Shown here: positions 1-9,290 of the stretch, in pieces
Layout of the letters: each line of letters opens with the position of its first letter
Position numbering within the stretch: the first letter of the stretch is position 1
Source: Sternotherus odoratus
Lineage: Eukaryota > Chordata > Testudines > Kinosternidae
Direction: 5' to 3'
Assembly: GCA_032164245.1 (NCBI GenBank)
Contig: JAVMKO010000001.1
Coordinates: 246,707,644-246,771,643 of the forward strand
DNA length: 64,000 nt
Program-made: the position numbers and the translations under genes
The notes under the pieces: model-generated
The model's database searches: none
Told to the model about the DNA's origin: nothing
What the model saw: only the letters and a program-made list of their open reading frames with translations

Positions 1-3000
1 GAAATTCGAAAGCCCAAGAAACTGTGGCATGACATATATAAGCCCCAAAAGGTAGCCACAGTTACCTATGAGATCCTGGCTCAGGCCCTTGATAAGCTAA
101 CTGTTTTCCATGGGGCCCTAATGACCTCGGCCAAGGAGGCCACCAGCCAGCCTAGCCAGGAGGGACCACCACTGACCCCTAAGCTGGCCAGTCCCAATAA
201 ATCCCCTGAAAAACCATCCCCATATACCCATCCAGAGGCCTCATCTCCCCTCAAGACAACCCCACTATACCCAGCCCTACCTTCAGCCCCTCCAGAGGCC
301 CAAGCCCATGAACCTGCACCCACTGTCACCTCTGGTGAAGCCCTGCCGGTATCCATCAGTCGCATAAAGATTGATGACCAGGGCAACACCAGACAGGTGA
401 CAGAAATCCGACCCCGCTCCAGAGCAGAGATGAAGGAGTTCATCTCAGACACCGCTAGGGGGGCCAATGAGCCACCACTACTGTGGCTAGGCCGCCTGGC
501 TCTGGAAAAGGGACAGGAGTTATTGGATAGGGAAGAGGGCATAGTATTAGCCAGGACCAGTAGCTGGTCCAGGGGTCTCTCAGGGAGCCTGGTGATGTCT
601 AACACTGCATGGCCCCTGACTGCCCCAGCCCTGGCCTTCCTCCATTCACTGCACTCCCTTCAAGGGATCCAAGTCCCCAGAGGAAGCATCAAGGACATCT
701 CTTCCCTGAGATGTGCCATCGCAGGGGGGTCCATCATGCTATGGTCCCCTACCCAACACCCTCTCGGACTTACTCAGGCCCAGATTAACCAGGTCAATGC
801 CTTTAGGCATGTTATTGACCCCACCGAGATACCCATAGACGAAGCTGCCATTGACTTAGCCATGGATAACAGTACCACCCCTGACACTGGGGCAGTTCTG
901 TGGCTAAGGGGGTATGCTGGGCGCCCCATTGGGCGACTCTATGAAGCCCTCGAGAAAATAAGATGGCCCTCAGCCCAAGCTCCACACGCCAGTCCACCCC
1001 CACCACATACCAGTTCACAACCCAGGTCCCAGTACTCACAGCATTCATTTACAGAACGCAAAATCTTTGGGTTCTTATTGTACAAGGGCCTCACTAAGGA
1101 GGTTGTACGTAAGCTCAATAGCGAGCAGCAAAGAGCCTTGGCCATAACTCTGGGATGGGAAGAGCGCCCAGAACCTTCCCAGCCAAAAAAACAGGTAATG
1201 GCTGGGTGCTCGGCGGCGGCCAGCACCCGGCAAGGGGACCCCCGCCCCTATTATCCGCTAGTTTTTGACAAGGGTCTTGTCATCCCCTTTTTGCTGGACA
1301 CGGGGGCACAGGTGTCCATTGTTCCTCCTCACGTCCCTCACACTCCCACGGGACACACCATTTATGTGCAAGGCCTCAACAGCACAGAACCCCGTCCAGA
1401 AGTAAAGGTACACGCATCCATAGGCCGCACACCAGTAACATTCCGGGCCCTAGTGGGACCCATGCCACTCCTTGGGGTTCAGGAGCTACGGCGTTTTAAA
1501 ATGGCCAAAGCCGTGCTTGATGCACTACCAGTCACCCTATCGGGTGCCAGTGCCCCCCACGAGCCTGAACTGCTCAACACCACACCAACTAAAGTACAAA
1601 AGGTCACTGAACAGGTTCAGGCCACTTTACCCACTGATGGGTGGAACCTCAGTTTGCCTAAAAGTGTCCTCACTGTTACTTCTACCTTTCAGTTTTTAGG
1701 TTTTACTGTAGAGAAGGGACAGCTACGCCACTCTACTTACCACCCACTCACAAATTCTTTCCCCCTGGGGGTAGCTCCCCCCAGACATGAAGTGCAGCAT
1801 GTGTTAGGTGTAACTAACTATCACAGACAGTTTCTCCCTGCTGCTTTGTTACCACAACTATCTGTTTTGCAGCGATATGCCAGGAACGTTAAAACCCCTT
1901 GGACACCAGAGGCCGAGCAGGCGGTGTCTTCCCTGGCTGCCTGGTTGGGCTCTGGGCCCACCCTGGCTCGATGGAATCCCACCAACCCTATTCAGATTAC
2001 CCTCACTGCGTCCTCAGACCATGTGGCTGTAACTGTGTCCCAAGAGGACCTCCCTGTCCACAATCAGGCCCGGAAGCTGTCAGGACCCGAATATCGTTAT
2101 GGGCCTGTGGGCATTGCCATGCTTGCTATCCAGTGTGCTCTCCCATGGGGTAAACCTGCCACAGGAACCCTAAAGGGGCCTCATGTGGAGCTTCTCCCAT
2201 ACCTCACCTTCTCCCCGGCCCCCCATTTCCAGGGAGCCTCTGCTACCTGGGAGCGATTTGTTTATCATGCCCCTTGGATTGTATCTGATGGGGGCACATC
2301 GCCTTCTCCCCGAGCAGGAATGATGTGTGCTACCTGTAACACTCTCAAAGTTAAACCCTTAGATTTTTCCAGCTCAGCTCAGAAGGCCGAAGCAGAAGGC
2401 GTCCTGTTGGCAGCCTCTCACATTGTGGCAGCCCACCCGAAAACACGCGTGGTCCTGGGAGTGGACTCAAGCTACTGCGTGTCCATTCTGGTGGGAGAAG
2501 GACGGCCCACCGCTCATGAAGAAACATGGGCACAGATTACTCAACTGGCAGTGCAGTCCAAGCTGCCATGGCTTGTTACTCATTGTCCTTCACACAGGTC
2601 TGTCAGTAACCCTCTTCATTCCAGCCTGGATCTACAACTCCGAGAATATAAGTGTAATACATCCCAGGTTAACATTATCTCTTGCAGCGATCCCTTTATC
2701 ACCTGGCTCCATAAAGAGTGGGGGCACTTCCCTGCCCGTGCCCTACATCAGCTGTTGACTAGCCGAGGGAGACAGGCGTCAGGCGTGTCTAGGCAGCAGT
2801 GCACCCAGGCTGTCCAGGGGTGTCTAAGCTACCAACGGGCACGAGTCACTAGCAAGCCTGTCTATGCTCATGGTGCTTATAGCCCTGAGCACTTTAGCCC
2901 GGGTAAAGCCTGGCAGGTGGACCTCATTGGCCCCCTCCTGGGGGCAAAACGGTATCCAAAGGGGCTTGTAATAGTTGACCTAGGGTCTCGCCAGTTAATG

Positions 3001-3867
3001 TGTTCTTCCCTCAGGCGATCTACTGCACCAGCTGTTTCTGTAGCCCTTCTCCAGGTAATTGCTGCCTGGGGGGCACCCGAAGAAATCCAAACCGATGGAG
3101 GGCCACCGTTCACCAGTAAAGCTATAGACCAGACGGTGTCTCAGTGGGGGGTGCATATTAACACACACCTGCCATATCACCCCCAAAGCAACAGAGTCGT
3201 GGAGAGACGGATCGGAATGCTGAAGACCCAGATTCGGGCCACGCTTGGCACCCCTGATTACAAGGGGTGGGACCGGGTCCTGCCTAAAGCCCTCATTTCC
3301 CTTAATGACATACAGTTTAACCCCCTCTCCTACAGTTTAACTTTACAGCAAATCCGTGGTCTGTCGCTTGGTCTGGAGGCCCTCACCAACATCACAGCCG
3401 AAGGACTTCGTCGAACCAGCGATGCCCTCACTATCCTAGCTGACTACGCCGAGCAGAACCGCCTTCTGATCCAGACCACCCTACAAAAAGACTTTTGTGT
3501 CGCCTTGGAGGACCTCGATCCTCGCTTTAAGGGACAATGTTGCCTGCGCCTTCAGCCTGTGTGGAACGTCTCAGCCGTGGCTGACCAACTATCCTCCTTT
3601 GCCGTCCAGATTCGTGAAGAGCGTAATAAGTGGGATTGGTGGCAAGCTCAGTGGTCCAGCTGGGGTCTGGGGTCCTGGGCTCAGTCCGCCAAGCAGTGGC
3701 TTATTACTGTTGCTATTGTTCTTGTAGCCTTCTTGTTGGGGATAGCAGTGGTCAAGCAGCTTATTCGTAAGGTTGTGTCAGCCCTGCCTTTGCAGGTGAG
3801 GTATTCCTCCATCCCCTTGGACAGCAGCAAGCCACCACTTCCATACTACGAAGACGACGACTTGTAA
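1..3867 (+). CDS. Retrovirus-derived Gag-protease-(deleted RT)-RNase H-integrase-Env TM fusion ORF, 5' partial
   Basis: The frame is open from base 1, so the start lies outside the window; the first ATG inside it is at 121 (residue numbers below count from there). Order: Gag-like Pro-rich region (about 1-380, no zinc knuckle seen); aspartic protease with LLDTGAQVS (Asp393) and the later PLLGVQEL; an RT remnant with FLGF (525-528) but no fingers/palm and no catalytic Y-x-D-D; RNase H with Asp723, Glu757 and Asp782; integrase with His864, His869, Cys894 and Cys901 (Tyr904 where the last zinc Cys is expected) and a core with Asp934, Asp992 and Glu1028, the last two 35 residues apart. Then an Env TM-like segment: a helical ectodomain, Cys1126 with Cys1140-Cys1141, a Trp-rich stretch before the membrane, a membrane span near 1193-1211 and an acidic tail. 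The surface subunit, fusion peptide and integrase C-terminal domain are not recognisable. No stop or frameshift in 3.87 kb. Alternatives: young deleted provirus or co-opted gene; domain calls are firm, function is not. Confidence 0.85.
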   Translation, partial: EIRKPKKLWHDIYKPQKVATVTYEILAQALDKLTVFHGALMTSAKEATSQPSQEGPPLTPKLASPNKSPEKPSPYTHPEASSPLKTTPLYPALPSAPPEAQAHEPAPTVTSGEALPVSISRIKIDDQGNTRQVTEIRPRSRAEMKEFISDTARGANEPPLLWLGRLALEKGQELLDREEGIVLARTSSWSRGLSGSLVMSNTAWPLTAPALAFLHSLHSLQGIQVPRGSIKDISSLRCAIAGGSIMLWSPTQHPLGLTQAQINQVNAFRHVIDPTEIPIDEAAIDLAMDNSTTPDTGAVLWLRGYAGRPIGRLYEALEKIRWPSAQAPHASPPPPHTSSQPRSQYSQHSFTERKIFGFLLYKGLTKEVVRKLNSEQQRALAITLGWEERPEPSQPKKQVMAGCSAAASTRQGDPRPYYPLVFDKGLVIPFLLDTGAQVSIVPPHVPHTPTGHTIYVQGLNSTEPRPEVKVHASIGRTPVTFRALVGPMPLLGVQELRRFKMAKAVLDALPVTLSGASAPHEPELLNTTPTKVQKVTEQVQATLPTDGWNLSLPKSVLTVTSTFQFLGFTVEKGQLRHSTYHPLTNSFPLGVAPPRHEVQHVLGVTNYHRQFLPAALLPQLSVLQRYARNVKTPWTPEAEQAVSSLAAWLGSGPTLARWNPTNPIQITLTASSDHVAVTVSQEDLPVHNQARKLSGPEYRYGPVGIAMLAIQCALPWGKPATGTLKGPHVELLPYLTFSPAPHFQGASATWERFVYHAPWIVSDGGTSPSPRAGMMCATCNTLKVKPLDFSSSAQKAEAEGVLLAASHIVAAHPKTRVVLGVDSSYCVSILVGEGRPTAHEETWAQITQLAVQSKLPWLVTHCPSHRSVSNPLHSSLDLQLREYKCNTSQVNIISCSDPFITWLHKEWGHFPARALHQLLTSRGRQASGVSRQQCTQAVQGCLSYQRARVTSKPVYAHGAYSPEHFSPGKAWQVDLIGPLLGAKRYPKGLVIVDLGSRQLMCSSLRRSTAPAVSVALLQVIAAWGAPEEIQTDGGPPFTSKAIDQTVSQWGVHINTHLPYHPQSNRVVERRIGMLKTQIRATLGTPDYKGWDRVLPKALISLNDIQFNPLSYSLTLQQIRGLSLGLEALTNITAEGLRRTSDALTILADYAEQNRLLIQTTLQKDFCVALEDLDPRFKGQCCLRLQPVWNVSAVADQLSSFAVQIREERNKWDWWQAQWSSWGLGSWAQSAKQWLITVAIVLVAFLLGIAVVKQLIRKVVSALPLQVRYSSIPLDSSKPPLPYYEDDDL

Positions 3868-4515
3868 AACCTTTTCTTTTTTCTTCCATTTTTTTTTTTT
3901 GGTCTTTACATGGGACATCCCCCTCACAGCCCGTTCAGGTCGGCCAGGGGGGCATGTCTGTTACAGCTTTCCCCCTACTCCATTTTGTCTGTTACAGCTG
4001 TCCCGTTCTCCATTTTGTTTTTGCTCTCCTGTGGCCGCCCCTCCCTGGCTGTTAAAATTATTTACCAGGGCCACTGCCTTTCTCAAAGGGAGGGCCCCTT
4101 AAGTTGTTTACAAAGAGCCATTGCCCTTCTCAAAGGGATGGCCACTTGTGCTTAAGTGGGATAACTGCCCTGTTCAAAGGGTTGGTCCTGTTATCACCTT
4201 GTTAAACCTGGGCTCTGTGTAGGGCAAGGCTCTGTTCAAGCTGTAAGACCAATGTACTTTGAAGATCCTGGGCATGAGTCATAGGCCTCATGTGCTTTTG
4301 AGTCATGAGGGGGAACTCTGTCCAGGCATGTCTCTATACTCACCTGTAGTTTTTCTCTGAACTCCTCCCCTGTGACAGAAGGAGCCTATCAGCATTACTG
4401 GCGGGGAAACTGCCTGAGTTTGCTTTTAAGAACAGGCATTTTGAAACTAGCATCAGAAGGGTTCCTGCATTGCTACCTGGCCTGATCAGGCAGGGGTTCT
4501 GGGGGGTCCTTTCTC
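3868..4515 (+). other. 3' non-coding region, possible start of a 3' LTR
   Basis: A T-rich run follows the stop codon. A short purine run, AGGGGGG (3946-3952), precedes TGTCTGTTACAG at 3955, which would suit a polypurine tract and an LTR 5' end beginning with TG. A repeated phrase on the theme 'ttctcaaaggga' occurs near 4079, 4122 and 4164. A TATA-like TTTTAAGA lies near 4424. The 5' LTR is outside the window, so the call cannot be confirmed by comparison, and I could not fix the 3' LTR end. Confidence 0.35.
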
Positions 4516-4651
4516 CGCTCTCGTTTTATTATTGAGCGTACCCCCGTTTTTAAACCCCCCCGCTCTCGTTTTATTATTGAGCGTACCCCCGTTTTTAAAC
4601 CCCCCCCCGCTCTCGTTTTATTTTTGAGCGTACCCCCGTTTTTGACCCCCC
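4516..4651 (+). repeat. Minisatellite, three units of 45-47 bp
   Basis: Three near-identical units begin at 4516, 4561 and 4608 with CGCTCTCGTTTTAT. Each carries TGAGCGTACCCCCG and ends in a C run; the length difference comes from the C run. It lies in the LTR-like region and may be part of U3 or R. The short reading frame across it on the minus strand is only a translation of the repeat. Confidence 0.9.
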
Positions 4652-4844
4652 ACCCCACGAAGAACGAATTGCTGCCTGAGAGACCTATTGCTGATCAAGA
4701 CCGTGCTGAGCCCTCCTGGCTTCTCCTGATGTTGATTGCTGCTTCAGTCTTTGCTGCTGTCTGGGGACTGGTGAGAACCTCTCTTCTGTGAAACTTTCTA
4801 TACTTAATTACTCTAGCTGCTGGCTCTGTTTTCCCAACACACAG

Positions 4845-5112
4845 ACTTAAACTCCTTGCTTAAAGCCTCTCTTAAACTCCTTGCTTAAAAACCTCTCTTA
4901 AACTCCTCCTTAAACTCTATTTCCCCAACACACAGACTTAAACTCCTTGCTTAAAACCTCTCTTAAACTCCCCTTGGTCTGTGTCTTAAAACCTCTCTTA
5001 AACTCCCCTTGGTCTGTGTCTCAAACCTCTCTTAAACTCCCCTTGGTCTGTGTCTCAAAACCTCTCTTAAACTCCCCTTGGTCTGTGTCTTAAAACCTCT
5101 CTTAGACTCAAA
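4845..5112 (+). repeat. Degenerate tandem repeat, about 25-33 bp units
   Basis: Multiple copies of CTCTTAAACTCC followed by CTTGCTTAAA (earlier units) or CCTTGGTCTGTGTCT (later units). The four later units are almost identical. It looks like a minisatellite grown by slippage or unequal exchange inside the retroviral 3' non-coding region. Confidence 0.85.
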
Positions 5113-6177
5113 CTAAATCTTGGTCTGTATCTGTAATCTGTTTCCTGTGCCTTCCTGGACTGTACCTGGGCACACACCACTCTGCCCTCTGAAACTACCC
5201 CTAGTATAAGGTGCACCCATTAGGTTAGATTTTGTCTTTTAGTCTAGATAAGTTGTAATTTCATTTTGCATAGCTGTAGTTAAGTTAGGTTTAAGAATTG
5301 TTGCATTGTGTTTTGATATTTGCTAATTTGTGTAGTTTTGGTTAAGTTAAATCATAGATAAGATTTTGCTGTGTTTGTATAATTGTTTCTCTGCAGCCTG
5401 TCTGCTCTGTGTCTCCCTGAGTTTAAATCTCCCCCCACCACATGCTCCTCTTTCCCCATTCCCCAACCTTTACTTCTCTGCTGTTTCAACTTACAGCCTG
5501 TCTTCTCTCTCTCTCTTTCTAGCATAAAACCCCATTGGTTACCCCCTTTTCTCTCTAATACACCTCACATTTTACATTTACATTTTTACCTAAAGTTGTT
5601 GGTTATTTAACACACTTTATCCATGCTGATTAGTTGAGTATATGCTGCTGTGACACACTCTTTACATAGAAATTGTTAGCCACCTGTTACATTTATGCTT
5701 CAGTATTAATTGGTTGCCTACTGTATTGTACCCCACTGTATCATACCCCACTGTTGAAACCCCCTATCCCATTTACTAACAGAAACCTCTCCCCAATTGT
5801 CCACTTTAACAAACCCCATACCCCTCACTATTGAATCTTCCCTGTTTTCACATTTTCTTAATAAATTTATTTTGCACCCCACCTGTGTGGTAATTGCTCC
5901 CCAAGATCCCATATACCTGCTGGCAGGGACACCCTTGAGTTCTTGAGTCCCACAAGCCCCAAAGTCACCCAAGGTCCCAAAAGTCCAACAGCCCGGGCAG
6001 AGTTCAAAAGTTCATTAGCAGAGTTTTACCTCCCCACCGGGGTGGAAGGGGGGGGGGCAGGTTAAGGGGAACCTTACGTGGTCAGAGGCCGACTGCCCCG
6101 CCTCTCCATGGGGTTGTGCTGCAGTCCTCACCATGAGCCGTTCCATCAGGTGCCCAGGAACTGCTCTGCTTTCTCCA
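5113..6177 (+). other. Pyrimidine-rich non-coding stretch with a poly(A) signal candidate
   Basis: No credible gene. AATAAA occurs at 5860-5865, followed by TTTATTTTGCACC and a short GT-containing stretch; this could be the polyadenylation signal of the retroviral transcript or of an LTR. Downstream is a G run near 6050. Reading frames here are short and lack recognisable domains. Confidence 0.4.
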
Positions 6178-6446
6178 GCCGCTCTGCTCTGTCAGCCGCT
6201 GCACGCCGCCAGCCACTCCGCTAGCGGTGACCCAAACGGCTCTGCTCTATCCGCAGCTGCTGCTGCTGCTGCTCATCACCAGCTACTCTGCTAGTGGTGA
6301 CCCGGACAGCTCTGCTCCATCAGCTGCTGCTCATCACCAGCTGCTCCACTAGTGGTGACCCAAATGGCTCCTCTCCATCCGCTGCTGCTCCTCATCATCA
6401 TCACCAGCTACTCCGCTAGTGGTGACCCAAATAGCTCCACCTCTCA
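6178..6446 (+). repeat. Minisatellite, four diverged units of about 58-70 bp
   Basis: Four units each end with the theme CTAGTGGTGACCCAAA (with variants) and contain a variable CTG/CATCAC run. Unit length varies because the inner trinucleotide run (CTGCTGCTG, CATCATCATCAC) expands or shrinks. It is more GC-rich than its surroundings. No known family was recognised. Confidence 0.85.
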
Positions 6447-7254
6447 GCAATACTTCAGCCCCCCCTACAGAGCTTAGTGATCTGAGCTCTCAAGTGATCT
6501 CAGCTTATAGTAGGGGGTCCATAGTGCAGATACCCTACATGGCCCAAAGGGAGTTGAGTTTAGCAGACCAAACCTAGAGGCCTAATGGGATCAAATATTA
6601 GCTCTGACATTCCACAGTGGAGAGAGAGAGACAGAGTGCAATAGGCTTTTGTAGGGCCCTTAGACAAGACCCTCACCAAAAGGTATAAAAACCTGGGTAT
6701 TGCCTTTCTCAATTCAGTGGGTTTTGGAACCCCTACCCCTTGGCCAGTGAGTGCTACCTAGATGATGGTGAGTCCCTCCATCATGACAAAGGCCAAGTAC
6801 ATGTCCCAGTGCCTCATTCACGTAATTAGGTTAGCAACATTTTATCATTCCTACCCTAATAACAGAGAACCTGGGGATCCCACAGCAGCCAAAGTGACCA
6901 TTTGGGCTGCTGTGAGCTCAGACTAGGCGCGGTGGGTGTGTCTATGCAAATAACACCAGCTGAAGTTATTTTCCACAGCTCACCACAATTCCTCTCCAGA
7001 TGTCAGGGTGGAGCTCATCCTGACACTGCTTACACACATAAGCATCATGGTCTAATTCATTAGTATACTCATTTGCTTAACTGTAGTTTCCCCATATTTT
7101 AAATGAGTGTAACTAGACTTACATTCTGCCCCATTGACTTCTATGTATCTGTCTATCATAGTGTTTATACAATGCCCACCACTATGCTCTCTAAATGTTA
7201 CATAAAATTAAGAAATTAAAAGAGCTTTTATCTTTCCATTCTCCGAGGACAAAG
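6447..7254. other. Intergenic sequence with one TATA-like site
   Basis: No coding region seen. TATAAAAA occurs at 6684-6691 in a context (purine-rich upstream, C-rich downstream) that could be an LTR or cryptic promoter, but there is no matching gene downstream. The rest is AT-rich. Confidence 0.4.
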
Positions 7255-7262
7255 GTGTAGAG

Positions 7263-7394
7263 CAATGGTTTTCAACCTGTGGTGTGCACACCCCTGTGGG
7301 TCTCCAGAATACAGTTCAGATTTCCAAAGGGATCTGCTCTTCCATTTGAAGTTTTTTAGGACTCTGCAAATGAAAAAAAGATTGAAAATCACTG
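7263..7394. mobile_element. Short non-autonomous hAT element (Charlie-like ends)
   Basis: Left end CAATGGTTTTCAACC and right end, read on the minus strand, CAGTGATTTTCAATC form imperfect terminal inverted repeats. The 8 bases on either side, GTGTAGAG (7255-7262) and GCATAGAG (7395-7402), match at six of eight positions, as expected for an aged hAT TSD. It is 132 bp with no coding capacity. Confidence 0.7.
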
Positions 7395-7789
7395 GCATAG
7401 AGGATAGTGACTCTGTGGTATTTTTTAAGATCATTGATTCTGGCGGAAGATTTTATCAAACAAGTGTACTGCATATCTTGAACTGACTGTTGGATTCAAA
7501 TCAGCACACATGTTGGCACACTGCCCTGGTAAACATTAGGAACTTCTCATTGCAAATATAATATTTAAACATTATTTATCATCATTCCTCATTCAAAGGA
7601 GAGGGGATACCACAAATACCATACATGATAGTAAATGATAAATGGCAAGCTCATAAGAATGTAGATATAACTGGATAATGAGGCCCTTAGAATGACTGGT
7701 CCCAGAACATACATTACTGGATTCAAGATTTAGAACTGGGTATGCACAGTAGTATGTGGGGTTTGTATTTATTGTAAAATGTGATTGCT

Positions 7790-9290
7790 AAAATTTAATG
7801 CATCCAAGGATGCTGAGGGTTTTGGAAGATATGATGCAGAGCCATTGGCCATTATCTTTGAACACTCATGGTGATCAGGGACAATTGGAAAAAAGAAAAT
7901 ATAGTACCCATCTTTTAAAAACGGACGATGGAGAACCCAGGGAACTGCAGCCTCACCTCAGTCCCTGGAAAAATCCTGGAGCAGGTCCCCAAGTAAACCA
8001 TTATGAAGCACTGGCAGGAAAGGAGGGTGATCAGGGACAGTCAACATGGATTCACCAAGGGCAGGTCATGCCTGACTAACCTGATTGCTTTCTTTGATGA
8101 GATAACTGACTCTGGATATGGGGAAAGCAGTTGATATGATATATCACGATTTTAGCAAAGCTTTTGATATGGTCTCCCCCAGTATTCTTGCCAGCAAGTT
8201 AAAAAAGTATGGATTGGCTGAATGGACTATAAGGTGGATAGAAAGCTGGCTAGATTGTCGGGCTCAGTGGGTAGTTATCAACTGTTCGATGTCTGGTTGG
8301 CAGCCGGTATCAAGCAGAGTGCCCCAGTGGTTGGTCCTGGGGCTGATTCTGTTCAACATCTTCATTAATGATCTGGATGATGGGAGGAATTGTTCCCTCA
8401 GCAAGTTAATGAATAACACTGAGATGGGGGGAGAGGTAGATACACTAGAGAGTAGGGACAGGGTCCAGAGGGACCTAGACAAATTGGAGGATTGGGCCAA
8501 AAGAAATTTGATGAGGTTCAACAAGGAAAAGTGCAGAGTCCTGCATTTAGGGCAGAAGAATCCCATGCACCACTATGGCTGGGGACCAACTGGCTAAGCA
8601 GCAGTTCTGCAGAAAAGGACCTGGGGATTACAGTGGACGAGAAACTGGATATGAGTAATCAGTGTGCCCTTGTTACCAAGAAGGCTAATGGCATATTTGG
8701 CTGTACTAATAGGATTATTGCCAGCAGATTGAGGGAAGCGATTTTTCCCTTCTATTCAGCACTGGTGAAGCCACATCTGGAGTATTCCATGTAGTTTTGG
8801 GCCCCCCACTACAGAAAGAATGTTGACAAATTGGAGAGAGTGTAGCGGAGGTCAATGGAAATTATTAGGGTGCTGGGGCACATAAGTTACGAGGAGAGGC
8901 TGAGGGAATTGGGTTTGTTTAGTCTGCAGAAGAGAAGAGTGATGGAGGATTTGATAGCAGCCTTCAGCTACCTGAAGGGGGATTCCAAAGAGGATGGAGC
9001 TAGACTATTTTCAGCGGTTGAGGATGACAGAACAAGGAGGAATGATCTCAAGTTGCAGTGGGAGAGGTTTAGGTTGGATATTAGGAAAAAAACTATTTCA
9101 CTAGGAAGGTGGTGAAGAACTGGAATGGATTACCTAGAAAGGTAGTGGAATCTCCATCCTTAGAGGCTTTTAAGGCCCGACTTGGGTGATTTAATTGGGG
9201 TTGGTTCTGTTTTGAGCAGGGGGTTGGACTAGATGACCTCCTGAGGTCTCTTGCAACCCTTATATTCTATGACTCAATGACTCTAATGAA
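7790..9290 (+). pseudogene. CR1 LINE, 3' half with inactivated reverse transcriptase
   Basis: A decayed CR1 copy truncated at its 5' end. The frame at 8118-8597 reads as the CR1 reverse-transcriptase palm (DFSKAFDMV, LGLILFNIFINDLDD); frames at 8492-8794 and 8855-9115 continue the C-terminal region after frameshifts. The catalytic F-A-D-D of the family is replaced by L-M-N-N at 8406-8417, so this copy cannot be active. The upstream frame at 7798-8079 is the same protein out of frame. The 3' end near 9265 has the CR1-typical TTCTATGACTC run. No TSD is expected for CR1 and none is seen. Confidence 0.92.

Noticed and set aside
81..605. A 174-residue minus-strand frame at the left edge.
   Set aside because: A shadow of the Gag-like region on the plus strand, low-complexity, with no domain.
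4845..5112. Regular repeats that could suggest a CRISPR-like array.
   Set aside because: No unique spacers between repeats, and the context is a vertebrate genome. It is a plain minisatellite.
7798..8079. A separate 93-residue gene upstream of the CR1 RT.
   Set aside because: It is the CR1 coding region read out of frame.
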